From positions 1 through 39,946 of the forward strand of contig CAJMNI010000020.1 of the NCBI GenBank assembly GCA_905214735.1: a stretch of 39,946 bases of DNA. The letters run 5' to 3'. The position numbers were made by a program, and so were the translations under genes. Positions 16,851 to 23,809 of the stretch are shown piece by piece (within the stretch, counting starts at the first letter, position 1; every line of letters starts with the position of its first letter). The notes under the pieces were generated by a model that worked only from the letters and a program-made list of their open reading frames with translations, made no database searches and was not told the origin of the DNA. This stretch comes from an uncultured bacterium. GTDB lineage: Bacteria; Bacteroidota; Bacteroidia; Bacteroidales; Muribaculaceae.

Positions 16851-17453
16851 ATGAAAAAGTTATTGGCTACAGCCTTTATGGCTCTATGCATGCTCGGCGG
16901 TATCACCCCTGCGCAAGCTCAGTATGTCGCTTCGACCAAGGGCGACGTCAACCTCCGTGCCTCCGCTTCAACCACTGCAGCCAAGGTCGGCACCCTTGCG
17001 AAAGAAGACCTCATTCCCTGTCTGGAATTTCTGGATGGATGGTATAAGGTCGAATACAATGGAAAACCGGCCTATGTGTCAGAATCCGTAACAAGGACCT
17101 GGGACACGATGATACCCGCCGAGATCTATAATAAAAACCTGACATCCAACATGGCCAAGGATAAAATCAGGTTTCAGGGCGACATCACCATCGAACCCGT
17201 TGACAAGGACCACGTGCTCATCACCGAGAACTGGATGCGCGAAAATCTCCCTGCCGAGACCGTCTGCTATCTTGCCGATGTCAACGAAGGGGTGATCACA
17301 GCCACGCATTCGGGCATGTGGATTGATGCCGACATCCCTGTAGCTACCATCAAAGAAGAATTCAGCGCGCTTGAAAAGCCTCTTCCCGTCGGCTTCGACG
17401 AATTCAACAACACCATCTTCTTCAACGGCTCCGAATTCTCCGAATTTGAGTAA
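16851..17453 (+). CDS. Secreted bacterial SH3-domain protein
   Basis: A 200-residue exported protein with signal peptide MKKLLATAFMALCMLGG ending AQAQ, so cleavage is expected around residues 22-24. Residues ~24-80 form a bacterial SH3 domain (GDVNLRASASTTAAKVGTLAKED, DGWYKVEYNGKPAYVSESVT), a fold that often binds cell-wall peptides. The remaining ~120 residues show no family I recognise. No catalytic domain is attached, so it is more likely a binding protein than a hydrolase. No clear TAnnTTTG box is visible in the short upstream gap. Confidence 0.78.
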   Translation: MKKLLATAFMALCMLGGITPAQAQYVASTKGDVNLRASASTTAAKVGTLAKEDLIPCLEFLDGWYKVEYNGKPAYVSESVTRTWDTMIPAEIYNKNLTSNMAKDKIRFQGDITIEPVDKDHVLITENWMRENLPAETVCYLADVNEGVITATHSGMWIDADIPVATIKEEFSALEKPLPVGFDEFNNTIFFNGSEFSEFE

Positions 17454-17511
17454 GAAATAGCCCGCCGACATCCGGACAGCAGATAATATCAGGAGGCGTA
17501 ATATCAGGTGT

Positions 17512-17540
17512 GGATTTGACTAATAAAAGAAGTCGAATCC
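17512..17540 (+). terminator. Weak hairpin after the SH3 gene
   Basis: GGATTTGACT / AGTCGAATCC (one G-T pair) with a 9-base loop, followed by GCCCACTTT. It may be the terminator of the SH3 gene. From here to 17731 I see no gene or repeat. Confidence 0.35.
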
Positions 17541-17731
17541 GCCCACTTTATCAAAGACGCCCACGGACGTCCATACAGCCGTATATTACCGGACCTAAAA
17601 AGTAGTCATTCCGAGGATTGGCGGAAATCTATTCCGAGGAAATCATTCCGCAGTCTATGAGAACTGCGATCTTAACGGGTGGTAATCCATTCGTTGGGGT
17701 TGACTCTCTTTTGGCTACCCGGATATACATG

Positions 17732-17765
17732 AAAATAGCTGATAATCGAGCGATTATCAGCTATT
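17732..17765 (-). terminator. Intrinsic terminator of tRNA-Thr
   Basis: A 15-bp inverted repeat (17734-17748 and 17751-17765) with a tiny nominal loop, followed on the minus strand by four T. It begins 6 bases after the tRNA 3' end. Confidence 0.75.
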
Positions 17766-17770
17766 CTGAG

Positions 17771-17843
17771 AGCCGCGAGTGGGACTCGAACCCACGACCT
17801 TTTCGTTACGAATGAAATGCTCTACCAACTGAGCTATTGCGGC
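17771..17843 (-). tRNA. tRNA-Thr (anticodon CGT), two A-C mismatches
   Basis: A cloverleaf with loop TTCGTAA gives anticodon CGT, reading ACG. The T-arm GTGGG-TTCGAGT-CCCAC and D-stem GCTC/GAGC are perfect. The acceptor stem GCCGCAA/TCGCGGC has an A6-C67 mismatch and the anticodon stem TTTCA/CGAAA an A31-C39 mismatch. The discriminator base is T and CCA is not encoded, unlike tRNA-Arg in this window. A promoter box and terminator flank it, so it is probably expressed. Confidence 0.88.
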
Positions 17844-17902
17844 TAATGCTCTGTCGCCTTCCTATTGAATCCGTTAATTCGGCTTCGGGCGCATTGCGAA
17901 TG

Positions 17903-17910
17903 CAAAGTTA
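17903..17910 (-). promoter_or_regulatory. -7 promoter box (TAACTTTG) for tRNA-Thr
   Basis: Minus-strand TAACTTTG, 60 bases upstream of the tRNA 5' end. Confidence 0.6.
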
Positions 17911-17992
17911 ATGAAATTTTCGTTATCCGCAAAATTTATCCCAACTTTTCTACTTTATGAGCTGTCTCCAGGCTTGGAATTGTCCGGGTGTG

Positions 17993-18679
17993 CTATTTTA
18001 GCTGGTCGGGGAGGATGTCGGGGCGGAGGCGGCGTGTGCGCTCGAGGGCCTGCTCGTAGCGCCATTCGGCTATCTTGGCCTCGTGGCCGGAGAGGAGGAT
18101 GTCGGGCACGCGCCAGCCGTTGTATTCTGCCGGACGCGAATAGACGGGCGGCGCCAGCAATCCGTCTTGAAAAGAATCGGAGAGTGCGCTCTGTTCGTCG
18201 CCGATCACTCCGGGGATAAGCCTCACCACCGCGTCGGCGATCACCGCGCCGGGGAGCTCGCCGCCTGTCAGCACATAGTCGCCGATCGAGATCTCACGCG
18301 TGATCAGATGCTCGCGCACCCGCCAGTCGACGCCCTTATAGTGTCCGCAGAGGATAATGATATTGTTGAGCAGCGACAGCGAATTGGCCATCGGCTGATT
18401 GAACGTCTCGCCGTCGGGCGAAGTGAAGATCACCTCGTCGTAGTCGCGCTCCGCCTTAAGAGCAGAGATGCAGGCGTCGATAGGCTGTATCTGCATCACC
18501 ATACCCGCCTCGCCGCCGAAAGGATAATCGTCGACCTTGCGGTGGCGGCTCGTGGTATAATCGCGCAGATTGTGGACCACAATTTCCGCCAGGCCCTTGT
18601 CCTGGGCGCGTTTGAGGATAGAGCAGCCGAAGAAGCTCTCCAGCATCTCGGGCATCACGGTAAGCAAATCGATACGCAT
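17993..18679 (-). CDS. trmD: tRNA (guanine-37-N1)-methyltransferase
   Basis: A 228-residue SPOUT methyltransferase that puts a methyl group from S-adenosylmethionine on G37 of tRNAs, preventing frameshifting. The N-terminus MRIDLLTVMPEML, the block HRKVDDYPFGGEAGMVM and the trefoil-knot region LCGHYKGVDWRV...ISIGDYVLTGGELPG are all canonical. The Asp in the late EQSALSDSF loop is also present. The length is normal. It is a single gene with a promoter box about 120 bases upstream. Confidence 0.97.
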   Translation of the reverse strand: MRIDLLTVMPEMLESFFGCSILKRAQDKGLAEIVVHNLRDYTTSRHRKVDDYPFGGEAGMVMQIQPIDACISALKAERDYDEVIFTSPDGETFNQPMANSLSLLNNIIILCGHYKGVDWRVREHLITREISIGDYVLTGGELPGAVIADAVVRLIPGVIGDEQSALSDSFQDGLLAPPVYSRPAEYNGWRVPDILLSGHEAKIAEWRYEQALERTRRLRPDILPDQLK

Positions 18680-18801
18680 GTGGCTGTAAAAAGAATGTAG
18701 TAGAAAAAGAGTATAATTGAAAATAGATCAGCGAAAGCGAGAGGAGAGGTGGAGACGAGGGTGGCAAGGAGAGGGGATCGAAAAGAGAGGGATTGAGACT
18801 G

Positions 18802-18809
18802 CAAAGTTA
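18802..18809 (-). promoter_or_regulatory. -7 promoter box (TAACTTTG) for trmD
   Basis: Minus-strand TAACTTTG, between the Ino1 terminator and trmD. Confidence 0.55.
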
Positions 18810-18822
18810 ACAATAATATGCG

Positions 18823-18854
18823 AAAAAAAGCGCCTTCCCGGCCGGGAAAGCGCC
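18823..18854 (-). terminator. Intrinsic terminator of the inositol-phosphate synthase gene
   Basis: Minus-strand hairpin GGCGCTTTCCCGG / CCGGGAAGGCGC followed by seven T (18829-18823), 26 bases after the gene's stop. Confidence 0.85.
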
Positions 18855-18879
18855 TTTCGCTTTATAATTGGATTGTTGA

Positions 18880-20208
18880 TTAGTCGATCTCTTCGTCGGC
18901 TTCGTAACCGCCCATCTCGCGGATGGCGTTCTTCAGCATTGTGTACTGCTGGAAGAGGTGGTTTACGGGCACTTCGTCTTTTGTGTAGTCGTGCATCGGG
19001 CTCTTGAGGAAGAAGCTCAGGAAGCGCTGGATGCCGAAGCGGCCGGCGCGGGCTGCGAGGTCGCTCAGAAGCACGAGGTCAAGGCAGAGCGGCGCGGCGA
19101 GGATGGAGTCGCGGCAGAGGAAGTTGATCTTGATCTGCATCGGATATCCCATCCAGCCGAAGATGTCGATGTTGTCCCAGCCCTCTTTGTTGTCGTTGCG
19201 TGGGGGATAGTAGTTGATGCGCACTTTGTGGTAATACTGGGTGTCTTCATCGTTGCCGTGGCCGTAGAGGTCGGGCTGCTTTTCGGGCACGAGGATGCTC
19301 TCGAGCGTGGAGAGCTTGCTGACCTCTTTTGTGCGGAAGTTGGCGGGCTCGTCGAGCACGAGGCCGTCGCGGTTGCCGAGGATGTTGGTCGAGAACCAGC
19401 CGCTCAGACCGAGGCAGCGTGTGCCGATGATGGGGGCGAAGCCTGATTTCACGAGAGTCTGGCCAGTCTTGAAGTCCTTGCCGGCGATGGGCATCTTGGT
19501 CTTCTCGGCGAGCTCCCACATTGCGGGGATGTCGACTGTGGTGTTGGGGGCGCCCATGATGAAGGGGCAGCCTTCGTTGAGGGCAGCGTAAGCGTAGCAC
19601 ATGGAGGGAGCCACATGCTCCTTGTCGTCGGCCTTCATAGCGGCCTCGAGGGCTGCGAGAGTGCCGTGATATTTCTCATCGACCGGAACGTAAACTTCGG
19701 TGGAAGCTGCCCAGAGCACAACCACGCGGTCAACGCCAGTCTCTTTCTTGAAGTTGCGGATGTCGTTGCGGATGTTTTCAACCATTTCCCAGCGGGTGAT
19801 GTCGCCCATTGTGTTGTCGCCGGTGAGACGCTTCGCATAGTTCTTGTCGAAAGCTGCCTTCATGGGGACGATCTTCTCGAGCTCATCTTTCACAGGGTTG
19901 ATGTCTTTCTCCTTGAGCACCTCGGCGTTGATGGCCGACTCGTAGGCGTTGGCGGGATAAACGTCCCATGTGCCGAACACGATGTCGTTGAGATCTGCCA
20001 GGGGCACGATGTCTTTATAGTGGAGATATTTCTTGTCGGCGCCTTTGCCGACGCGGATTTTGTCATACTGGGTCATCGAGCCCACGGGCTTGGCGAGGCC
20101 CTTGCGTACCATCAGTACGCCGGTCATGAATGTAGTGGCGACTGCACCGCAGCCAACCACGAGCACGCCGAGCTTTCCTTTGGGTGCTTCTGCTTTTTTT
20201 GCTGACAT
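18880..20208 (-). CDS. ino1: Myo-inositol-1-phosphate synthase
   Basis: A 442-residue NAD-dependent enzyme that isomerises glucose-6-phosphate to inositol-1-phosphate in the cytoplasm, the entry step to inositol lipids. The N-terminal nucleotide fold LGVLVVGCGAVATTFMTGVL, then VFGTWDVYPANAYE, the Ser/Asn-rich catalytic part (GAPNTTVDIPAMWELA, GKDFKTGQTLVKSG) and GLSGWFSTNILGNRDG are canonical for the bacterial form. Gut Bacteroides carry such a synthase in their inositol-lipid cluster. It lies downstream of the HAD, CDP-alcohol, ATP-grasp and nucleotidyltransferase genes on the same strand, after a 282-base gap, so it may be transcribed separately. It ends at a strong terminator. Confidence 0.95.
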   Translation of the reverse strand: MSAKKAEAPKGKLGVLVVGCGAVATTFMTGVLMVRKGLAKPVGSMTQYDKIRVGKGADKKYLHYKDIVPLADLNDIVFGTWDVYPANAYESAINAEVLKEKDINPVKDELEKIVPMKAAFDKNYAKRLTGDNTMGDITRWEMVENIRNDIRNFKKETGVDRVVVLWAASTEVYVPVDEKYHGTLAALEAAMKADDKEHVAPSMCYAYAALNEGCPFIMGAPNTTVDIPAMWELAEKTKMPIAGKDFKTGQTLVKSGFAPIIGTRCLGLSGWFSTNILGNRDGLVLDEPANFRTKEVSKLSTLESILVPEKQPDLYGHGNDEDTQYYHKVRINYYPPRNDNKEGWDNIDIFGWMGYPMQIKINFLCRDSILAAPLCLDLVLLSDLAARAGRFGIQRFLSFFLKSPMHDYTKDEVPVNHLFQQYTMLKNAIREMGGYEADEEID

Positions 20209-20490
20209 AATTTTTATAAATATGTTTACTTAGTTATTCAGTTTAGTTTTTCAGTCACTCGAAGTGGCTTCCCGCGCTCCGTCGCCGGCCCGAAGGGAGG
20301 GGCCGGAGGCTTTGCGGCGTAAAATTATCATACATTTCCCAATCGGCAAAGAGTTTTGGCCGAAAAATGGGAGATGTGATTATTAAATTTTCCTAATGAG
20401 GTCTGATTTTGTATAAATGTTGTTAAAATCAAGCCTTATCAAGGAGATTTGGTTAATTTTTATAAACGGGGCATAATAAGGATTTCCCGC
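20209..20490 (-). other. 282-base gap upstream of ino1
   Basis: No gene seen. The ino1-proximal part has a hairpin CCGGCCC/GGGCCGG (20285-20306). The rest is AT-rich. I found no clean TAnnTTTG box; the closest (ACTCTTTG, minus strand) lacks the TA. Confidence 0.4.
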
Positions 20491-21219
20491 TTATTCGGGC
20501 TGCACGAGGAGCCGGAGCAGGTCGCCGAGCTCATGGATGATGTTGGGGTGGAGCTGGGCGTCTTCCTCGGCGGTCCAGCCTTTCCCTTTGATCCAGATGG
20601 CCTGGCAGCCGATCGACTCGGCGGGGAGGATGTCCTTGCGGTAGGAGTCGCCGATCACGAGGGTATCCTCGGGGAGCATTCCGAGGGCCTTGACGCCATG
20701 CTCGAAGATTCGCGGGTCGGGCTTGCGCACGCCCATCACGGCGCTTTCGATTATGGCCTGGAAGAAATCGCGGATGCTGAAATCGGTGAGCACGGTCTCG
20801 ATGTTGCCGTAGAAATTGGAAACGAGCACCATAGGATATTTCTCCGAGAGCTTTTCAAGCACGGGGCGGATGCTCTCCACGTTTTCGCGGGCTGCGTCGT
20901 AGCAGTATCGGGCCACGAGCTCGGCCTTCTCCTCAGCCGATTCAGGACTGAGGTGTCCCTGCTCCACGAGGAAATTCATCTCGATCTGCATCTTGATTCG
21001 GAGCATGTCGTGGAAATCGTGGGCCGGGAGGATATGGCGTTCGCGGGCGAGTTCGCGTTCGGCGAAGACGTAAGCCTCGCGGAAAAGGGGCTTGTCGACG
21101 GCCACGCCTGCGCGGCGGTAGGCTTCCCAGATCACTTCGCTCCAGTGGTCGCCGCCCGTGTCGAGCGTGCCGCCGTAGTCGAAGATAAGACCCTTAACTT
21201 TAGTGATGTCAATATTCAT
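20491..21219 (-). CDS. HAD-superfamily hydrolase in the inositol-lipid cluster
   Basis: A 242-residue HAD protein with a helical cap. Motif I reads LIFDYGGTLDTGG, motif II MVLVSNF, motif III the Lys in GVRKPDPRIFE, and motif IV VIGDSYRKD. The second Asp of the usual DxD is Gly here (D-Y-G), so classical phosphatase acid/base chemistry is not assured. Gut Bacteroides convert phosphatidylinositol phosphate to phosphatidylinositol with a clustered phosphatase; this gene is the obvious candidate by location, which is inference. The codon at 21231 is TTG; I prefer the ATG at 21219 (MNIDITKVKG), which overlaps the end of the CDP-alcohol transferase gene by 11 bases and suggests coupled translation. 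Confidence 0.85.
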   Translation of the reverse strand: MNIDITKVKGLIFDYGGTLDTGGDHWSEVIWEAYRRAGVAVDKPLFREAYVFAERELARERHILPAHDFHDMLRIKMQIEMNFLVEQGHLSPESAEEKAELVARYCYDAARENVESIRPVLEKLSEKYPMVLVSNFYGNIETVLTDFSIRDFFQAIIESAVMGVRKPDPRIFEHGVKALGMLPEDTLVIGDSYRKDILPAESIGCQAIWIKGKGWTAEEDAQLHPNIIHELGDLLRLLVQPE

Positions 21220-22162
21220 GGTCGTTTTCAATTTGATTGGCGAAATTTTTGCAGATTCTCTCGTGGCGGGCCATCATGTAGACGAGCAGCACGTTGAGCA
21301 CCGTCAGCTCGAAGGCGAAATAGAGCCAGGGCATGCTGAAGATGAGGATCGCGCTGAAGAGGGCGATGGTGCGCCAGTTGAAAGAGAGGATGTTGGTGTA
21401 TTTCATCAGCGGGAGGCTCTTGCGGCGGAATTCCTCGCGGAAAGAGGCGGGAATCTCGCCGTTCCAGCGGCGGCGGATGTCGCGGCGGAGGCGCTGCATC
21501 TGGGGAGTGCGGCGTTCCTGGCTGCGTGTGTAGTTGAGATAGAAAGTCATCACGAGCTTCTGCCAGAAATTGCGGCCCCAGCTCAGGGTTTTGTATTTGG
21601 CGGTGAGGTCGTCGGAGCTTTCGAGCTCGCTACCCTCCTTCCCTTTGAGGAAGAAGAGGTGGAACTGGCGGTAATAGTCGGCCATGGCGGCCTGAGTGGC
21701 GTGACAGAGGCCGGTGACCACGGCGATCACCCAGATCAGCCACGTATGCTCCATGAAGAAAGCGCTCGTCTCGTTCTCGCGCAGGCAGATGGCCACATAG
21801 ATCGCGGCAAACCAGAGGTCGCCGCTGAGGCCGTCGAGAATCCGGCCGATGCGGGAATACTGCCCCGTCATGCGGGCGAGCTGGCCGTCGGCGCTGTCGA
21901 AAGAGTCGGCCCAGATGAGTAGGAACATTCCGAGCAGGTTGATCCAGATATTGTTGAAATAGAAGCACACGCCGGCGCCGACTCCCAGGAAAATCGAGGC
22001 GATCGTGATGGCGTTGGGGGTGACGCCGAGCTTACGGGCCAGGCATGCCCAGGCGTATCCCACGGGGCGGTAGAAGCAGAGGTCGATAGTTTCCTCCGTG
22101 TCGCGGCTCTTGAGGGTGGCCTGATAAGAGGCGTCCTCGCGCATTTTCTTTCTGATTCCCAT
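21209..22162 (-). CDS. CDP-alcohol phosphatidyltransferase-family protein (probable inositol-lipid synthase)
   Basis: A 317-residue integral membrane enzyme. The signature DSADGQLARMTGQYSRIGRILD matches DG-x2-AR-x8-G-x3-D. The final Asp of the usual D-x3-D comes one residue late (LDGLSGD), a variation worth noting. Members join a CDP-activated alcohol to a second alcohol or phospho-alcohol and release CMP. In this cluster, with Ino1 and a nucleotidyltransferase, the product is probably an inositol phospholipid. About 70 residues precede the catalytic motif and several hydrophobic segments follow it; the C-terminus is a hydrophilic tail after the last membrane segment. It starts 4 bases after the ATP-grasp stop and overlaps the HAD gene. 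Confidence 0.88.
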   Translation of the reverse strand: MGIRKKMREDASYQATLKSRDTEETIDLCFYRPVGYAWACLARKLGVTPNAITIASIFLGVGAGVCFYFNNIWINLLGMFLLIWADSFDSADGQLARMTGQYSRIGRILDGLSGDLWFAAIYVAICLRENETSAFFMEHTWLIWVIAVVTGLCHATQAAMADYYRQFHLFFLKGKEGSELESSDDLTAKYKTLSWGRNFWQKLVMTFYLNYTRSQERRTPQMQRLRRDIRRRWNGEIPASFREEFRRKSLPLMKYTNILSFNWRTIALFSAILIFSMPWLYFAFELTVLNVLLVYMMARHERICKNFANQIENDHEY

Positions 22163-22166
22163 AGCG

Positions 22167-23039
22167 TCAGCGGTTTTTGTTGTGGAGTTTGATGGCGTGG
22201 AGCACTGCCTTTGCGATCCAACGGGCGGCTTCAGCGCGGCAGGGGGCGAAGCTCGGCCAGTCGTTGAAGTCGATGATCCTCACTGTGCCGTCGGTGTCGA
22301 CTATGCCGTCGCCGCCGTAGATATCGACGTCCATCACCGAGGCGGCGCGTTCGCAGAGCTGATGGAGCGCCTCGGCGTCGAAGGGAAGCCCGAGGCTCTT
22401 GCCGTTGACGGCCTCGTAGCCATATTTGCTGTGCCCCTCGTCGAAGGGATAGAACCAATAGAAGAAGGGCTGACCCTTCACGCCATAGAATTTCACGAGG
22501 TCGCCGACGAGGTGGCGGTTGATCACGGCGCGTTTGATTCCCCGGTAGAAATATTCGTGGAGCACCTCCTGGGCCTCCTCGGCGTGGCGGCAGTAGCTCA
22601 CGTCTTCCTTATGCATGGCGTGGAAATCGCCGCGCTTGATCCAGCAGGATCCGAAGTGGGCCTTCTCCAGTTCGCCGCGCACATCTTCGTTGGTGTTGAC
22701 GATGAGGCTTTCGGGGTAGGGGATGCCGTTGCCGATGAGCATGCGGGTCATCCGCTCGCGGGTGCAGTTGGTGATTCCTGTGCCGGAGTTGATCACGAGG
22801 CGACCGCGCTCCTCGAGCGAGATGAGCTTGCGGATCGATTCCTGCTCGCGGCACATGTCGAGGATCACCTCCTCCTCGATGTCGGCTTTCTGGAACTGCT
22901 CCTCGCTGTAGACCCTCACCTCGCAGCCGCGTTTGCGGAGCTGGTCGGCGGCGGCGTTGAAGATTGCGGCGTCGTTGCCTATGTGGTTGGGGGAGTATGC
23001 GCCAGCGCGCATCACCCCCGCTATCTTTATGTCTGCCAT
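22167..23039 (-). CDS. ATP-grasp-like protein in the inositol-lipid cluster, function unknown
   Basis: A 290-residue cytoplasmic protein with the look of an ATP-grasp enzyme. An N-terminal Rossmann-like part (GCEVRVYSEEQF) includes VINSGTGITNCTRERMTRMLIGNGIPYPESL. Then come a Lys strand SCWIKRGDFHAMHKEDV and the C-terminal metal/ATP block YGGDGIVDTDGTVRIIDFNDWPSF. The acidic-Asn pattern in IDFNDWP matches the Mg-binding end of ATP-grasp folds such as RimK and inositol-phosphate 5/6-kinases. ATP-grasp enzymes normally ligate a carboxylate to an amine, but a minority are kinases. Position between the nucleotidyltransferase (24 bases) and CDP-alcohol transferase (4 bases) ties it to inositol-lipid synthesis. 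Substrate not assignable from sequence. Confidence 0.75.
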   Translation of the reverse strand: MADIKIAGVMRAGAYSPNHIGNDAAIFNAAADQLRKRGCEVRVYSEEQFQKADIEEEVILDMCREQESIRKLISLEERGRLVINSGTGITNCTRERMTRMLIGNGIPYPESLIVNTNEDVRGELEKAHFGSCWIKRGDFHAMHKEDVSYCRHAEEAQEVLHEYFYRGIKRAVINRHLVGDLVKFYGVKGQPFFYWFYPFDEGHSKYGYEAVNGKSLGLPFDAEALHQLCERAASVMDVDIYGGDGIVDTDGTVRIIDFNDWPSFAPCRAEAARWIAKAVLHAIKLHNKNR

Positions 23040-23063
23040 ATCAAAGCAATATAATTAACGCGG

Positions 23064-23780
23064 TCAGTCGGCGGCGGCGAGGAACTCCTCGGCCTTGCGG
23101 ATGTCGCCGGCGTGGTCCACGTCGATAATCTTGTTCATGTCGAAAGCCTTCAGGCGGAGGCCATTGTCGACCAGCGCGCGCTGGAAATTGCGCATGCGCT
23201 GCACTCCGGCGGCGAGGCAGCCGTCGAGCACGCGGAGCGCCGACGTGTCGAGGCCGTAGATTCCGCCCGAGATATATTCCGCTCCGGGCCATGAGGCGTC
23301 GCGGAAGGCGGTGATGTCCATCTCCGGAGAGGTCTCGACGTAGAGCGGTTTTTCATCGTCGATATATCGGGTCACGGCCATCATTCCGTCGACCTCGGCG
23401 GGAGCCGCGGCGAAAGCCTCGGCGTAGCGCCGGAAATCATCGGGGCGGAAAATGGTGTCGACCGTAGTGACGATAAAGCGGCCCTTGTCGCGCAGGAAGC
23501 GGCCGAGCTCGTAGAAACTGTGCATCGACGAAGGGGTCGACTTGACGGTTAGGTCGAGGGGCATAGCGAGCTTCGGGGCGAGGTCGCGGAGATAGTCGGC
23601 CACCTCGGTCATCTGCTCGTTGACGATCACTGCCACGCGGCCGGCTCCGAGGCTTTCGAAGATGCGGAGCAGGCGGCCGATCATCGGCTCGCCGTTGAGG
23701 TTGACAAGCGGTTTGGGGAGGGCGACTCCCTCGCTGACGAGGCGGCTTCCCTCGCCGGCGGCTATGATTCCGAAATTCAT
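23064..23780 (-). CDS. Sugar/inositol-phosphate nucleotidyltransferase
   Basis: A 238-residue NTP transferase. The N-terminus IIAAGEGSRL followed by LPKPLVNLNGEPMIGRLL is the nucleotide-binding signature, and FIVTTVDTIF holds the mid-protein Asp that binds metal. It would activate a phospho-sugar or phospho-polyol with CTP or another NTP. Next to a CDP-alcohol phosphatidyltransferase and Ino1, the simplest reading is formation of CDP-inositol from inositol-1-phosphate, as in the archaeal IPCT/DIPPS pathway. That assignment is inference. It follows pdxA by 29 bases and precedes the ATP-grasp gene by 24. Confidence 0.85.
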   Translation of the reverse strand: MNFGIIAAGEGSRLVSEGVALPKPLVNLNGEPMIGRLLRIFESLGAGRVAVIVNEQMTEVADYLRDLAPKLAMPLDLTVKSTPSSMHSFYELGRFLRDKGRFIVTTVDTIFRPDDFRRYAEAFAAAPAEVDGMMAVTRYIDDEKPLYVETSPEMDITAFRDASWPGAEYISGGIYGLDTSALRVLDGCLAAGVQRMRNFQRALVDNGLRLKAFDMNKIIDVDHAGDIRKAEEFLAAAD

Positions 23781-23809
23781 GACTGCTGGTCGTTGGTTTT
23801 GGGTTGCTG

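Noticed and set aside
17454..17731. Possible small gene or IS remnant between the SH3 gene and tRNA-Thr
   Set aside because: Short frames here lack start context and similarity, and one runs into the tRNA; no inverted repeats of an IS are seen.
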